From JAAXQD01 sp963790095 (GTDB taxonomy: Bacteria; Desulfobacterota; Desulfobacteria; Desulfobacterales; UBA11574), in the NCBI GenBank assembly GCA_963790095.1, contig CAWBNO010000020.1:248001-312000 (forward strand): 64,000 bases of DNA, given 5' to 3'. The notes beneath the pieces are model-generated. The model was not told the DNA's origin, did no database searches, and saw only the letters and a program-made list of their open reading frames with translations. The position numbers and the translations under genes were made by a program. Shown here in pieces: positions 35,413 to 43,456 of this stretch. Numbering within the stretch: position 1 is the stretch's first letter; the number at the start of each line of letters is the position of its first letter.

Positions 35413-36027
35413 TTAAGGCTTTCGCAAACACCGCATTTCCTGGACGCCATACCCCCAGATAATAGTAGCCTCGCCCTGATATTCCCAAAACATTTCGTTT
35501 TGCCCCTGATACTTTGAACCGCTACCGGAGGATTGCAGGTGCATGATCGACACCTTGTCACCGTACTCGGCGATCAGGATTGGCGGGTCGGTCCGGAAAA
35601 ACGTAACTATCACCTCGTTTCTCGGATTGCCGTCGCATATAAACCAAAAAGGACCATTTTCAGGCACTAGGCGATAGCGCGCCTGCAATTCGGCAATGCG
35701 CTCCCAGTAAAGGCTTTCGGTGCAATTTCGAGGATCTTTGCTTTTCCAACAGTCGTTGCGTCCCTTGATCCAGCCGCGTTGCTCCACTTTGAGTATCGGC
35801 GGATTTTCGTTTACAGCTTTTTTGGAGGCGTCGGCATAAACCTCAGCCAGCTTTCGGTCCAGTGCTGCAAGTCCATCATCCCCGCATATTAGCTTTTCTA
35901 TCATTCCTGCCGCTTTGTTGCAGTCGAACGACGGGTTTGCCGCCGCAGTTTCGTCAATGCCTGCTCCGAAAGCCAGTAAGATCATAAAGATATAAATAAA
36001 TCTATCCATCCCTCTATAGTGCTTCAT
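35413..36027 (-). CDS. LprI/DUF1311 plus MliC-like lysozyme-inhibitor protein
   Basis: 204 residues with a signal peptide (about 1-30). Residues about 34-110 are DUF1311/LprI-like: FDCNKAAGMIEKLICGDDGLAALDRKL, with Cys pairs. Residues about 125-204 resemble MliC: FICDGNPRNEVIVTFFRTDPP, then WEYQGEATIIWG and a final RCLR. Both domain types are known in periplasmic inhibitors of lysozyme, so a protective role for the cell wall is likely. The first ATG (36027) is kept; an internal ATG at 36009 has GAGGG too close. It is the first gene of the minus-strand cargo. Confidence 0.8.
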   Translation of the reverse strand: MKHYRGMDRFIYIFMILLAFGAGIDETAAANPSFDCNKAAGMIEKLICGDDGLAALDRKLAEVYADASKKAVNENPPILKVEQRGWIKGRNDCWKSKDPRNCTESLYWERIAELQARYRLVPENGPFWFICDGNPRNEVIVTFFRTDPPILIAEYGDKVSIMHLQSSGSGSKYQGQNEMFWEYQGEATIIWGYGVQEMRCLRKP

Positions 36028-36861
36028 ATTTTTTCCGTTTTTGATTTGTTCTTAAAGCTGTCCGACCTCTTATCGTGAATTTTTGCAATAACCATGCCAA
36101 TATAATGTCTTGTAATAACCCATAATAATTATAAGAAAAACACTGTAGGACGAATTAAAAATTTGTATCAGAATTATGAGTGATAAGTGATACACTTGTG
36201 TTTCGTGAAACAGCGGGTCTCGAAATGAAAAATATAAAACTCATTTTAATCTTTGCTTAATGAAAATGAAGGGAATATGAAGATTATCTTTCTTAAATCA
36301 TGAATGGTTAAGGAGTGAAAACTCCCTGTTGGTTTTTAGCGGTACAAGTCAATAAACAACGTGGGATTTAATCCTTATAAGAAAAGTCACCAGAAATAAG
36401 GTGAGTTTTAAAAAACTATTAAAGCGAGAAATTTTAACAGAAATTTCTGTTTGAATTTGAATTCGAACTCAGGTGATACCTTGCAAGTACCTAAGTCCAC
36501 ACGGAATTGTGATACGATAATCACTTATCTCAAAAATTGCACCCTATCCATTTTGGGCATATCTTGCCATCAAGTCAAATATCTTAATAGTTCCAGGTTG
36601 TTGTGATAACCATTTTATATCGACAGCAATTGTTTAGAATTATTTGACAATCCAGATTACCCCTCCATCACTACATTTAGTGATTTCAACTCTACATTAT
36701 TTACAGAATCCATTTTTAGTGAACATCAAGACCACATATGCTTTTTGGTCATTAAGCTTGGACAGAGCATAATATTTTTCTAACATATGGCTATATGGGG
36801 TTCAAGGGGTTCTTTGACAATTAAATAAAGTTGGCGCGACTTGCGCGGTCTGGAGGCACTT
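36028..36861. other. Gene-free stretch between cargo and integrase
   Basis: About 800 bp, AT-rich, no supported gene. It contains at 36795-36810 a 16-bp exact inverted copy of the attachment core (see separate entry) and presumably promoters of the divergent cargo and integrase transcripts. Confidence 0.45.
36795..36810 (+). repeat. Inverted copy of the tRNA-Pro att core ahead of the integrase
   Basis: ATGGGGTTCAAGGGGT at 36795-36810 is the exact reverse complement of the plus-strand core in both att repeats (26020-26035 and 38281-38296). It lies about 50 bp before the integrase start. It could be a secondary recombination or integrase-binding site that links integrase expression to recombination. 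Confidence 0.7.
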
Positions 36862-37983
36862 ATGGCAACAGTTTATATTCAGAAGCGTAAGTGCAAGTCT
36901 CGCAATAGTTATGCCATCAGGTACAGAGATCCAATCACATGCAAAACCAAGCACTACAAAACTTTCAGACGGCACCGTGATGCAACATATGCTGCGCATG
37001 ATTTGAGGATGATGATAGATCACGGCAAGCTGTATGAAATTCCAAAAAGCAAATATCGGTTGAATTTATTGACTTTCAAGGGGACAGCAAATCGAACCAA
37101 ACAGTTATGGAAAGTGCGGCTAAAGAATGGCAATCTAAAACAGGTGACATATGACGGTTACGTTCTGAGAATGCAATTGCTGGTCAAAAAATTCGGCAAG
37201 CGAATGCTGTGGGAAATTCAAAAAGAAGAGATTGAGAAATACATCGAGAGCCTGATTGCAGACAGCGCTATCGTAACAGCGAACAGGGCCTTATTCATAC
37301 TGAAACAGATTTTCAAAACAGGGCATAAAGAAAAGGCGATTATTGAAAACCCTGTTGATAGTATGAGCTATTCATCCGAGAAGAGTCATGCTCGAACTCG
37401 ATTTTTATTGCCTGACCAACTAAATGATTTGGTAAACGCTTGTCTGCAATTACACGGGGCACGTTACATGCCTTCCTTGATTTTTCTTGGAGCTGAACAT
37501 GGTACATCCAGGCAGGAAGCTCTTTCTTTGAAGTGGACAGATATCAATTTCGAATACCAGGGCAGGGGACTGATCAATTTTTTTCGCACTAAGAATGGTG
37601 TTCGACGGACAATACCATTAATGCCGAGAACGAAACATGCGCTCTCACAGTGGAAAGAGCATCAGGACAGGGTCCGCCATCGGAAACAAATTGAGTCAAA
37701 TGGTTCTCAGTTGGTATTTTGCAGAATGGATGGAAGGCCGCTAAAAAACTTTCGCAGTGCTTGGCAAAGGATCTGTAATATCGCTGGGATTGATGATTTC
37801 CGGTATCACGATCTCCGTCACACCTTTTGTTCCAACCTATTGTTGAGTGGAGCGAGTCTAAAAGACGTTAAGGATATGATAGGGCATAGGCACCTGGAAA
37901 CAACAGATCGATACTCACACCTCACAGGATTTCACAAAGCAAAGCTGTATGACAGGCTATCAAAACATAACTCAATCGCTTGA
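36862..37983 (+). CDS. int: Tyrosine recombinase (integrase) of the tRNA-Pro element
   Basis: 373 residues from the ATG at 36862, chosen because GGAGG lies seven bases upstream; a TTG at 36841 is in frame but weak. An N-terminal SAM-like core-binding region (about 85-165) precedes the catalytic domain. Catalytic residues seen: Arg in GTSRQEAL, His/Arg in YHDLRHTFC, His in GHRHLETT and Tyr in RYSHL. It would carry out excision and integration at the tRNA-Pro anticodon region. It reads toward the intact tRNA, 270 bp away, as usual for such elements. Confidence 0.92.
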   Translation: MATVYIQKRKCKSRNSYAIRYRDPITCKTKHYKTFRRHRDATYAAHDLRMMIDHGKLYEIPKSKYRLNLLTFKGTANRTKQLWKVRLKNGNLKQVTYDGYVLRMQLLVKKFGKRMLWEIQKEEIEKYIESLIADSAIVTANRALFILKQIFKTGHKEKAIIENPVDSMSYSSEKSHARTRFLLPDQLNDLVNACLQLHGARYMPSLIFLGAEHGTSRQEALSLKWTDINFEYQGRGLINFFRTKNGVRRTIPLMPRTKHALSQWKEHQDRVRHRKQIESNGSQLVFCRMDGRPLKNFRSAWQRICNIAGIDDFRYHDLRHTFCSNLLLSGASLKDVKDMIGHRHLETTDRYSHLTGFHKAKLYDRLSKHNSIA

Positions 37984-38201
37984 TTGTCCGAAAGAGCACT
38001 TGAGTTTTTGTCAAGTGCGCACACGCACACAGGTTTATAACTATAAGAAAATACACCTAAAATAAACCACTTGAAATTAATGAGAGAGGGGATAATAGTG
38101 AAAAGAGATCATTTCTTACCAAGACAGGCATAACAATTACAGGGACTTACGCTTACCTAAACAAGTAGGCTACCCATTTGCTACCTTTTAACCAAAACAA
38201 C

Positions 38202-38237
38202 AAAAATGGGGATTAGCGTATATTGCTAACCCCCATT
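38202..38237 (-). terminator. Element-borne terminator behind tRNA-Pro
   Basis: On the minus strand a 13-base arm AATGGGGGTTAGC pairs with GCTAATCCCCATT around a 7-base loop, followed by TTTTT. It lies 15 bp after the tRNA-Pro 3' end, replacing the terminator left behind at 25951. Confidence 0.65.
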
Positions 38238-38249
38238 AATTATTAAGCT

Positions 38250-38328
<79 letters not shown>

Positions 38329-38620
38329 ACGGTAGGGAAATAAGTAACACTTCAAATCAGACCTGTCAAGGTATGTTGACCAAATCTTCCAAACCAAATG
38401 CTAAAAGACGAGGACAAAGGTTAAGTATCCATTGGAGAACAACAATCTGGTTGTTTCGAAGATTCTATGCGGATGTTCAAAACGTGAATATTACAATTAT
38501 TTTCAAAATTTTATTGACGATGCCGCAAAAAATTCGTTTTATTAAAACCGAATCGACTCAAAATTCGGTTCAGGGTTTTCTTTGACCAAAATTGATAATT
38601 CAATACCCTAAAAAATTACC

Positions 38621-39541
38621 ATGGAAACTCAGGAGAAAAAATCTGTTAAGCCGACCCGCCTAAAGCCGGGGGATACCATCGGCATTGTGGCCCCTGCCGG
38701 TCCCTTTGATCCGGAAAAATTCATGAAAGGAACGGCGGTTCTGGAATCGATGGGATTTCGTACGGTTTTTGATGAGACCATTTTCCAGAAACACGGATTT
38801 CTGGCCGGAACCGACGCCCAGCGGGCGGACCAGGTGAATCGTCTTTTTGCCGATTCCTCCGTTCAAGCGGTGGCTTGCGCCCGGGGGGGATATGGGAGCA
38901 TGCGTATCCTTGGGTTTCTCGATTTTGAGACCATTCAAAAGAATCCGAAAATTTTTGTGGGATTCAGCGATATCTCGGTGCTTTTGTCCGTGCTTCACGA
39001 CCGGTGTGATCTGGTCACTTTTCACGGACCTGTGGTAACCACCCTGGCCCATGCCGACCAAAAGACCGTTGCGGCGATGCAATGGGCGCTGACATCCGAC
39101 ACCCCCCTTGAACTGGCCCCTGAAAACGGTATGGTGGTCCGTTCGGGTATGGCCTCAGGACCGGTTGTCGGCGGAAATCTGACCACCTTGTGTCACCTGG
39201 TGGGCACCCCTTATGCGCCAAGTTTCAAGGGGAAGATTCTGCTCCTGGAGGATCTGGGGGAGGCACCCTACCGGATCGACCGAATGCTCACCCAAATGAA
39301 GCTTGCCGGATGTTTCAACGGGATGGCCGGACTGATTCTCGGTTCTTTTGAAGACTGCGGTCCTTTGAGTGAAATTTATGTCCTTGTTGGCGATATTTTT
39401 GAGGATATGAACATTCCGATTATGGCCGGTTTTGAATTCGGCCATGGGAGACGCAATATCATGGTTCCCCTTGGACTTGGTGCAACCCTTGAAACCGGGA
39501 AGGAACGGCTGTTGTATCATGAAGCGGCAGTTGCGATATGA
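38621..39541 (+). CDS. ldcA: LD-carboxypeptidase (peptidase family S66)
   Basis: 306-residue cytoplasmic enzyme that removes the terminal D-Ala from tetrapeptide murein fragments during recycling. The N-terminal PGDTIGIVAPAGP, the nucleophile Ser in ARGGYGSMR (about residue 92), the Glu in LLEDLGEAPYRIDRML and the His in EFGHGRRN give the Ser-Glu-His triad of S66. No ribosome-binding site precedes the ATG. A beta-lactamase-fold hydrolase follows 90 bp downstream, then mreBCD, so the context is peptidoglycan metabolism. Confidence 0.9.
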   Translation: METQEKKSVKPTRLKPGDTIGIVAPAGPFDPEKFMKGTAVLESMGFRTVFDETIFQKHGFLAGTDAQRADQVNRLFADSSVQAVACARGGYGSMRILGFLDFETIQKNPKIFVGFSDISVLLSVLHDRCDLVTFHGPVVTTLAHADQKTVAAMQWALTSDTPLELAPENGMVVRSGMASGPVVGGNLTTLCHLVGTPYAPSFKGKILLLEDLGEAPYRIDRMLTQMKLAGCFNGMAGLILGSFEDCGPLSEIYVLVGDIFEDMNIPIMAGFEFGHGRRNIMVPLGLGATLETGKERLLYHEAAVAI

Positions 39542-39630
39542 GGGGCGCGCGTGTTCCTTTTACAATTGTGGATGGACACTATGGCGGATTCTGAGTTTAA
39601 AGCCGGATTAAACGATAAAGAGACTGGACC

Positions 39631-40737
39631 ATGACCCACCCGGACCGTTTGATGAAAGAGGCGGTATTAAACCACGTTTTCCCCGGCGGCGTCCTTTTGG
39701 TCTCGGCGGAAGGGGCCACTGTCTTTTTCGAGGCCTACGGTTCTGCAAATCTATTTACCGACCGTCCAATGACCAAAGAAACGGTTTTCGACCTGGCCTC
39801 TTTGACCAAGCCCCTGGCAACCACCCTCGCCGTCATGTATCTGTTGGCACATTCCAAGCTCTCTTTGGAACAGGGTCTGGGATCGATTTTGCCGACGTTT
39901 AATAATACGGACAAAAAAAAGATCCGGATAGAACATCTGCTCTACCATAATTCCGGGCTTCCGGAATATCGTCCCTATTATAAAAGGTTGTGTAAAATCG
40001 AACCCCATCGAAGAAAAGATGCATTAAGGGAATTTCTGGCAAAAGAGCCTTTAATAAACGCCCCCGGTGAACAGATCCTTTACAGTGACATCGGGTTTAT
40101 GATTCTGTGCTGGGTGATCGAAGAGATATCCGGGCGCCGGCTGGATCGTTTTGTTACGGAAAATATCTACCGTCCCCTGGGGCTTGACAATCTATTTTTT
40201 GTCGATGTTGATGGAAAAACCCGCCTGGGGGAATTTGCCGCAACCGAACGCTGTCCCTGGCGAAATATCCTTTTGGAGGGGATGGTTCATGATGACAATG
40301 CCTATGCCGTGGGCGGCATTGAAGGGCATGCAGGGCTTTTCGGGACGGCCGGGGATATCCTTATCCTATTGTCCGAGCTTATGACCGTATTCCACGGGAA
40401 CCCTTCAACGGGTGTTTTTAATACCGATTGGGTGCAATTGTTTTTTAAAAGAAAAGAGTGTGAAGGTCGGGCCCTTGGATTCGACACCCCGTCTTCGGTG
40501 GATTCGAGTTGCGGCCGTTATTTTTCAGAAAGAACCGTCGGACATCTCGGGTTCACCGGTACATCCTTTTGGATGGATCTCGATGGCGGCGTTATTGTTG
40601 TCCTGTTGACCAACCGCATCCATCCCTCCCGGGATAACGACCGAATCAAAGCCTTTCGGCCGATATTACATGACGCAGTCATGGAAAATGTGTCGGATCG
40701 GAAATACATTCAAAAAAATATCGATTGTGCGACCTAA
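39631..40737 (+). CDS. Serine hydrolase of the beta-lactamase/class C fold
   Basis: 368 residues without a clear signal peptide. The active-site Ser and Lys are in SLTK (about residue 57), YSD (about 150) takes the place of YxN, and HLGFTGTSFW near the C-terminus takes the place of the KTG strand. Family members include esterases, peptidases and penicillin-binding-like enzymes; the lack of a signal suggests a cytoplasmic esterase or peptidase. The previous gene is an LD-carboxypeptidase, so a role in muropeptide recycling is possible. Confidence 0.8.
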   Translation: MTHPDRLMKEAVLNHVFPGGVLLVSAEGATVFFEAYGSANLFTDRPMTKETVFDLASLTKPLATTLAVMYLLAHSKLSLEQGLGSILPTFNNTDKKKIRIEHLLYHNSGLPEYRPYYKRLCKIEPHRRKDALREFLAKEPLINAPGEQILYSDIGFMILCWVIEEISGRRLDRFVTENIYRPLGLDNLFFVDVDGKTRLGEFAATERCPWRNILLEGMVHDDNAYAVGGIEGHAGLFGTAGDILILLSELMTVFHGNPSTGVFNTDWVQLFFKRKECEGRALGFDTPSSVDSSCGRYFSERTVGHLGFTGTSFWMDLDGGVIVVLLTNRIHPSRDNDRIKAFRPILHDAVMENVSDRKYIQKNIDCAT

Positions 40738-40882
40738 AACCCGAAACGGTTCAACGGAAAATCATCCCCCAATTGACCGTTTACTCGGATCCAAGACACA
40801 CCCGAAAAGATACGGGACGCCCACTTTCCCGGCTCCGGGAATCCGCACTTTAAATAATAAGGAACATCTCGATATTTCTCTT

Positions 40883-40910
40883 GTCATAATAGAATAATTT
40901 TGATAATTTT
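40883..40910 (+). promoter_or_regulatory. Possible mreB promoter
   Basis: TTGTCA and GATAAT lie 15 bp apart about 95 bp upstream of mreB. Spacing is short of the ideal 17, so this is a moderate match. Confidence 0.35.
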
Positions 40911-40938
40911 GCGTATTTAATGAATTCAGGCTTTTCTT

Positions 40939-40974
40939 CACATCTTTTTCAAAAGGAATAACGAAAAAGATGTG
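40939..40974. promoter_or_regulatory. Perfect 12-bp inverted repeat upstream of mreB
   Basis: CACATCTTTTTC (40939-40950) and GAAAAAGATGTG (40963-40974) pair perfectly around a 12-base loop, ending 30 bp before the mreB start. No T-run follows on either strand, so it is not an ordinary terminator. It may be an operator or a 5' leader hairpin controlling the rod-shape operon. Confidence 0.5.
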
Positions 40975-41004
40975 CATATTTTTAGCATATAAAGATGAGG
41001 GATT

Positions 41005-42048
41005 ATGGGTCTATTCGTCGATAAAATTTTAGGTGTTTTTTCAACAGATCTTGCCATCGATCTGGGTACGGCAAATACGCTGGTTTATGTTAAGGGAAAA
41101 GGTATCGTGTTGAATGAACCCTCTGTAGTTGCTGTGCGTACGGACAATCGCATGAAAAACCGTGTTTTGGCTGTTGGCCTTGAGGCCAAGAATATGCTGG
41201 GAAGAACCCCCGGGCATATCGTTGCGATTCGTCCCATGCGCGATGGTGTCATCGCTGATTTTGAAGTAACAGAGGCGATGCTCCGCCATTTTATTCACAA
41301 GGTCCACAACCGACGAACGTTTGTAAGGCCCAGAATTGTCATTGCCGTTCCGTCGGGTATTACCCAGGTTGAAAAACGCGCGGTCAAAGAATCTGCCGAG
41401 TCGGCAGGGTCCCGGGAGGTGTTTCTGATTGAGGAGCCCATGGCAGCGGCCATCGGCGCCGGCCTTCCCATTACCGAGCCCATATGTAATATGGTTGTCG
41501 ATATCGGTGGCGGCACCACGGAGGTTGCGGTGATATCTCTTGCGGGAATTGTTTACAGCCGATCCATTCGGGTGGCCGGCAATAAGATGGATGCCGCGAT
41601 TATCCAGTACATCAAACGAAAATATAACCTGCTGATCGGTGAGCGCACCGCTGAAATCATCAAAACTACCATCGGGAATGCATATCCGGAGCCACAGGAT
41701 CTTGAAACCATCGAAGTCAAGGGCAGGGACCTTGCTTCAGGCATCCCAAAGATTCTGGCCATCGATTCCGAAGAGATACGCGTGGCAATTTCCGAACAGA
41801 TCGATGCCATTGTAGAGACCGTCAAAATTGCTTTGGAACAGACACCCCCGGAGCTGGCCGCCGACATCGTGGACAGGGGAATTGTATTGACGGGAGGCGG
41901 CGCGCTGTTGAAGAATCTGGACAAGCTTCTCAGGGAGGAAACCGGCCTACCCATAACGATTACGGAGAATCCATTACTCACCGTTGCACTCGGTTCCGGT
42001 GTAGCTCTTGACAGCATTGAAATCCTCAAACAAGTTGTAATTCAATAG
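41005..42048 (+). CDS. mreB: Rod-shape-determining protein MreB
   Basis: 347-residue actin-like protein that forms membrane-bound filaments guiding lateral wall synthesis. The ATPase signature is intact: DLGTANTLVYVKG near the N-terminus, VVDIGGGTTEVAVIS and ILTGGGALL near the C-terminus. GAGGG precedes the ATG. First gene of mreB-mreC-mreD-mrdA-rodA, all on the plus strand with short gaps. A perfect 12-bp inverted repeat lies just upstream. Confidence 0.98.
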   Translation: MGLFVDKILGVFSTDLAIDLGTANTLVYVKGKGIVLNEPSVVAVRTDNRMKNRVLAVGLEAKNMLGRTPGHIVAIRPMRDGVIADFEVTEAMLRHFIHKVHNRRTFVRPRIVIAVPSGITQVEKRAVKESAESAGSREVFLIEEPMAAAIGAGLPITEPICNMVVDIGGGTTEVAVISLAGIVYSRSIRVAGNKMDAAIIQYIKRKYNLLIGERTAEIIKTTIGNAYPEPQDLETIEVKGRDLASGIPKILAIDSEEIRVAISEQIDAIVETVKIALEQTPPELAADIVDRGIVLTGGGALLKNLDKLLREETGLPITITENPLLTVALGSGVALDSIEILKQVVIQ

Positions 42049-42052
42049 TTAC

Positions 42053-42889
42053 ATGTTTTCCAAAAAGATGGTGATGATTGTTGGCGTGGTGGTTCTGATT
42101 GCCATCAACATTATACTACTTTCCGTTTTCAATCGTCGCTATATCTCCTATTATGGACCGGGAAGGATCGCCATCTCCATTGTTGCGCCTTTCCAGAAAG
42201 CCACCAGCACGTCCATCCGCTTTATCAGAGATATTTGGCGTCACTATTTTTTCCTGGTTAACGTGGCCAAAGAGAATGAGGATCTCAGAAAAGACTTAAA
42301 CCGCGCCTTTGAAAAAAAAATTCAGTTCAAGGAATTTGAACTTTCTAATGCGCGTCTTCGCAATCTGCTGAATTTTAAGAAAAAAATCACCGATCGCGTT
42401 CTGGCGGCTGAGGTCATTGGCAAGGACCCTTCTCCCTGGTTTAAGACGGTTCTTATCGATAAGGGACAACAGGACGGAGTCGAAAAAGGAATGGCCGTCG
42501 TAATTCCGGAAGGGATTGTAGGACAGACCACGGAGGTCTCCGCCCATTATTCCAAGGTTCTTTTGATTATCGATCATAACAGCGCCGTGGATGCTCTGGT
42601 TCAACGGGACCGAGCACGGGGAATCATCAAGGGCGGTTCCGCCGGTCAATGCCTTTTTAAATATGTTTTGCGCAAGCATGATATCGAGGTGGATGATATT
42701 GTCGTTTCGTCGGGGCTCGACGGTGTTTTCCCTAAAGGGCTTCCCGTGGGATATGTTTCAGGGGTCATCAAACCCAAGTCCGGGATCTTTCAGGAAGTCA
42801 CCGTAGCCCCCCATGTCGATTTTGAAAAACTCGAAGAGGTTCTGGTTGTATTGACCCCCAAAAAACAAGAGTTTGAGCAAGAGAAATGA
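42053..42889 (+). CDS. mreC: Rod-shape-determining protein MreC
   Basis: 278 residues. One N-terminal membrane helix (about 5-25), a periplasmic coiled coil (about 65-100) and the double beta-barrel domain with VIGKDPSPWFKTVLIDKGQQDGV and VSGLDGVFPKGLPVGYVSGV. It links MreB to PBP2 and the elongasome. It begins 4 bp after mreB and overlaps mreD by 4 bp, so translation is coupled. Confidence 0.96.
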   Translation: MFSKKMVMIVGVVVLIAINIILLSVFNRRYISYYGPGRIAISIVAPFQKATSTSIRFIRDIWRHYFFLVNVAKENEDLRKDLNRAFEKKIQFKEFELSNARLRNLLNFKKKITDRVLAAEVIGKDPSPWFKTVLIDKGQQDGVEKGMAVVIPEGIVGQTTEVSAHYSKVLLIIDHNSAVDALVQRDRARGIIKGGSAGQCLFKYVLRKHDIEVDDIVVSSGLDGVFPKGLPVGYVSGVIKPKSGIFQEVTVAPHVDFEKLEEVLVVLTPKKQEFEQEK

Positions 42890-43407
42890 TCTATTGCTAT
42901 CATGTCTGTATATGTCTTTTTCTGATCATCGTTCAGACCACCGTTATGCCCTATATCCCCTTATTCCAAGGATTTTATGATCTCCTTACCCCATTCGTCA
43001 TTTTCTTGTGCATCTTCCGTCCCTTCCGTGAAAGCATACCGGTTATTCTCTTTTTCGGGTTTGTGATGGAAGCCATCTCCGGAGGCACGTTCGGTCTCTA
43101 TTTGACCACCTATCTGTGGTTGTTTATCGGGGTGAGATGGATTATAACTTTTTTACATGTGGGGAACAATCCGCTGTTGCCGTTTATCGTAGTTGCCGGC
43201 GTATTGATGGAAAATTTTATATTTGTCGGCAGCAATGTCATCTTTGAGCCCGGCTTGCGCTTCACATCGGAAATGTCGATTACCATTGGGGTCCAGGTGT
43301 TTTGGGCCATATTCACCGGACCGATGTTTCTTTTGTTTTTTAATTATTCATTTGGGAAATGGGATAAAAAGGTTAAGGAAATATCCACAAGAAAAGCGGA
43401 TCGTTAA
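42886..43407 (+). CDS. mreD: Rod-shape-determining protein MreD
   Basis: 173-residue inner-membrane protein with five or so helices. The order after mreC and the pattern of hydrophobic segments identify it, since MreD sequence is poorly conserved. ATGA overlap with mreC. It belongs to the elongasome with MreC and RodA. Confidence 0.92.
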   Translation: MIYCYHVCICLFLIIVQTTVMPYIPLFQGFYDLLTPFVIFLCIFRPFRESIPVILFFGFVMEAISGGTFGLYLTTYLWLFIGVRWIITFLHVGNNPLLPFIVVAGVLMENFIFVGSNVIFEPGLRFTSEMSITIGVQVFWAIFTGPMFLLFFNYSFGKWDKKVKEISTRKADR

Positions 43408-43456
43408 TTTATATTGAACGATCCATACCCCTTTTTTCATAAAAAAAGAGCGTGCT

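Noticed and set aside
36862..37983. Prophage hypothesis for the tRNA-Pro element
   Set aside because: Only an integrase is present; no capsid, tail, lysis or replication genes are seen.
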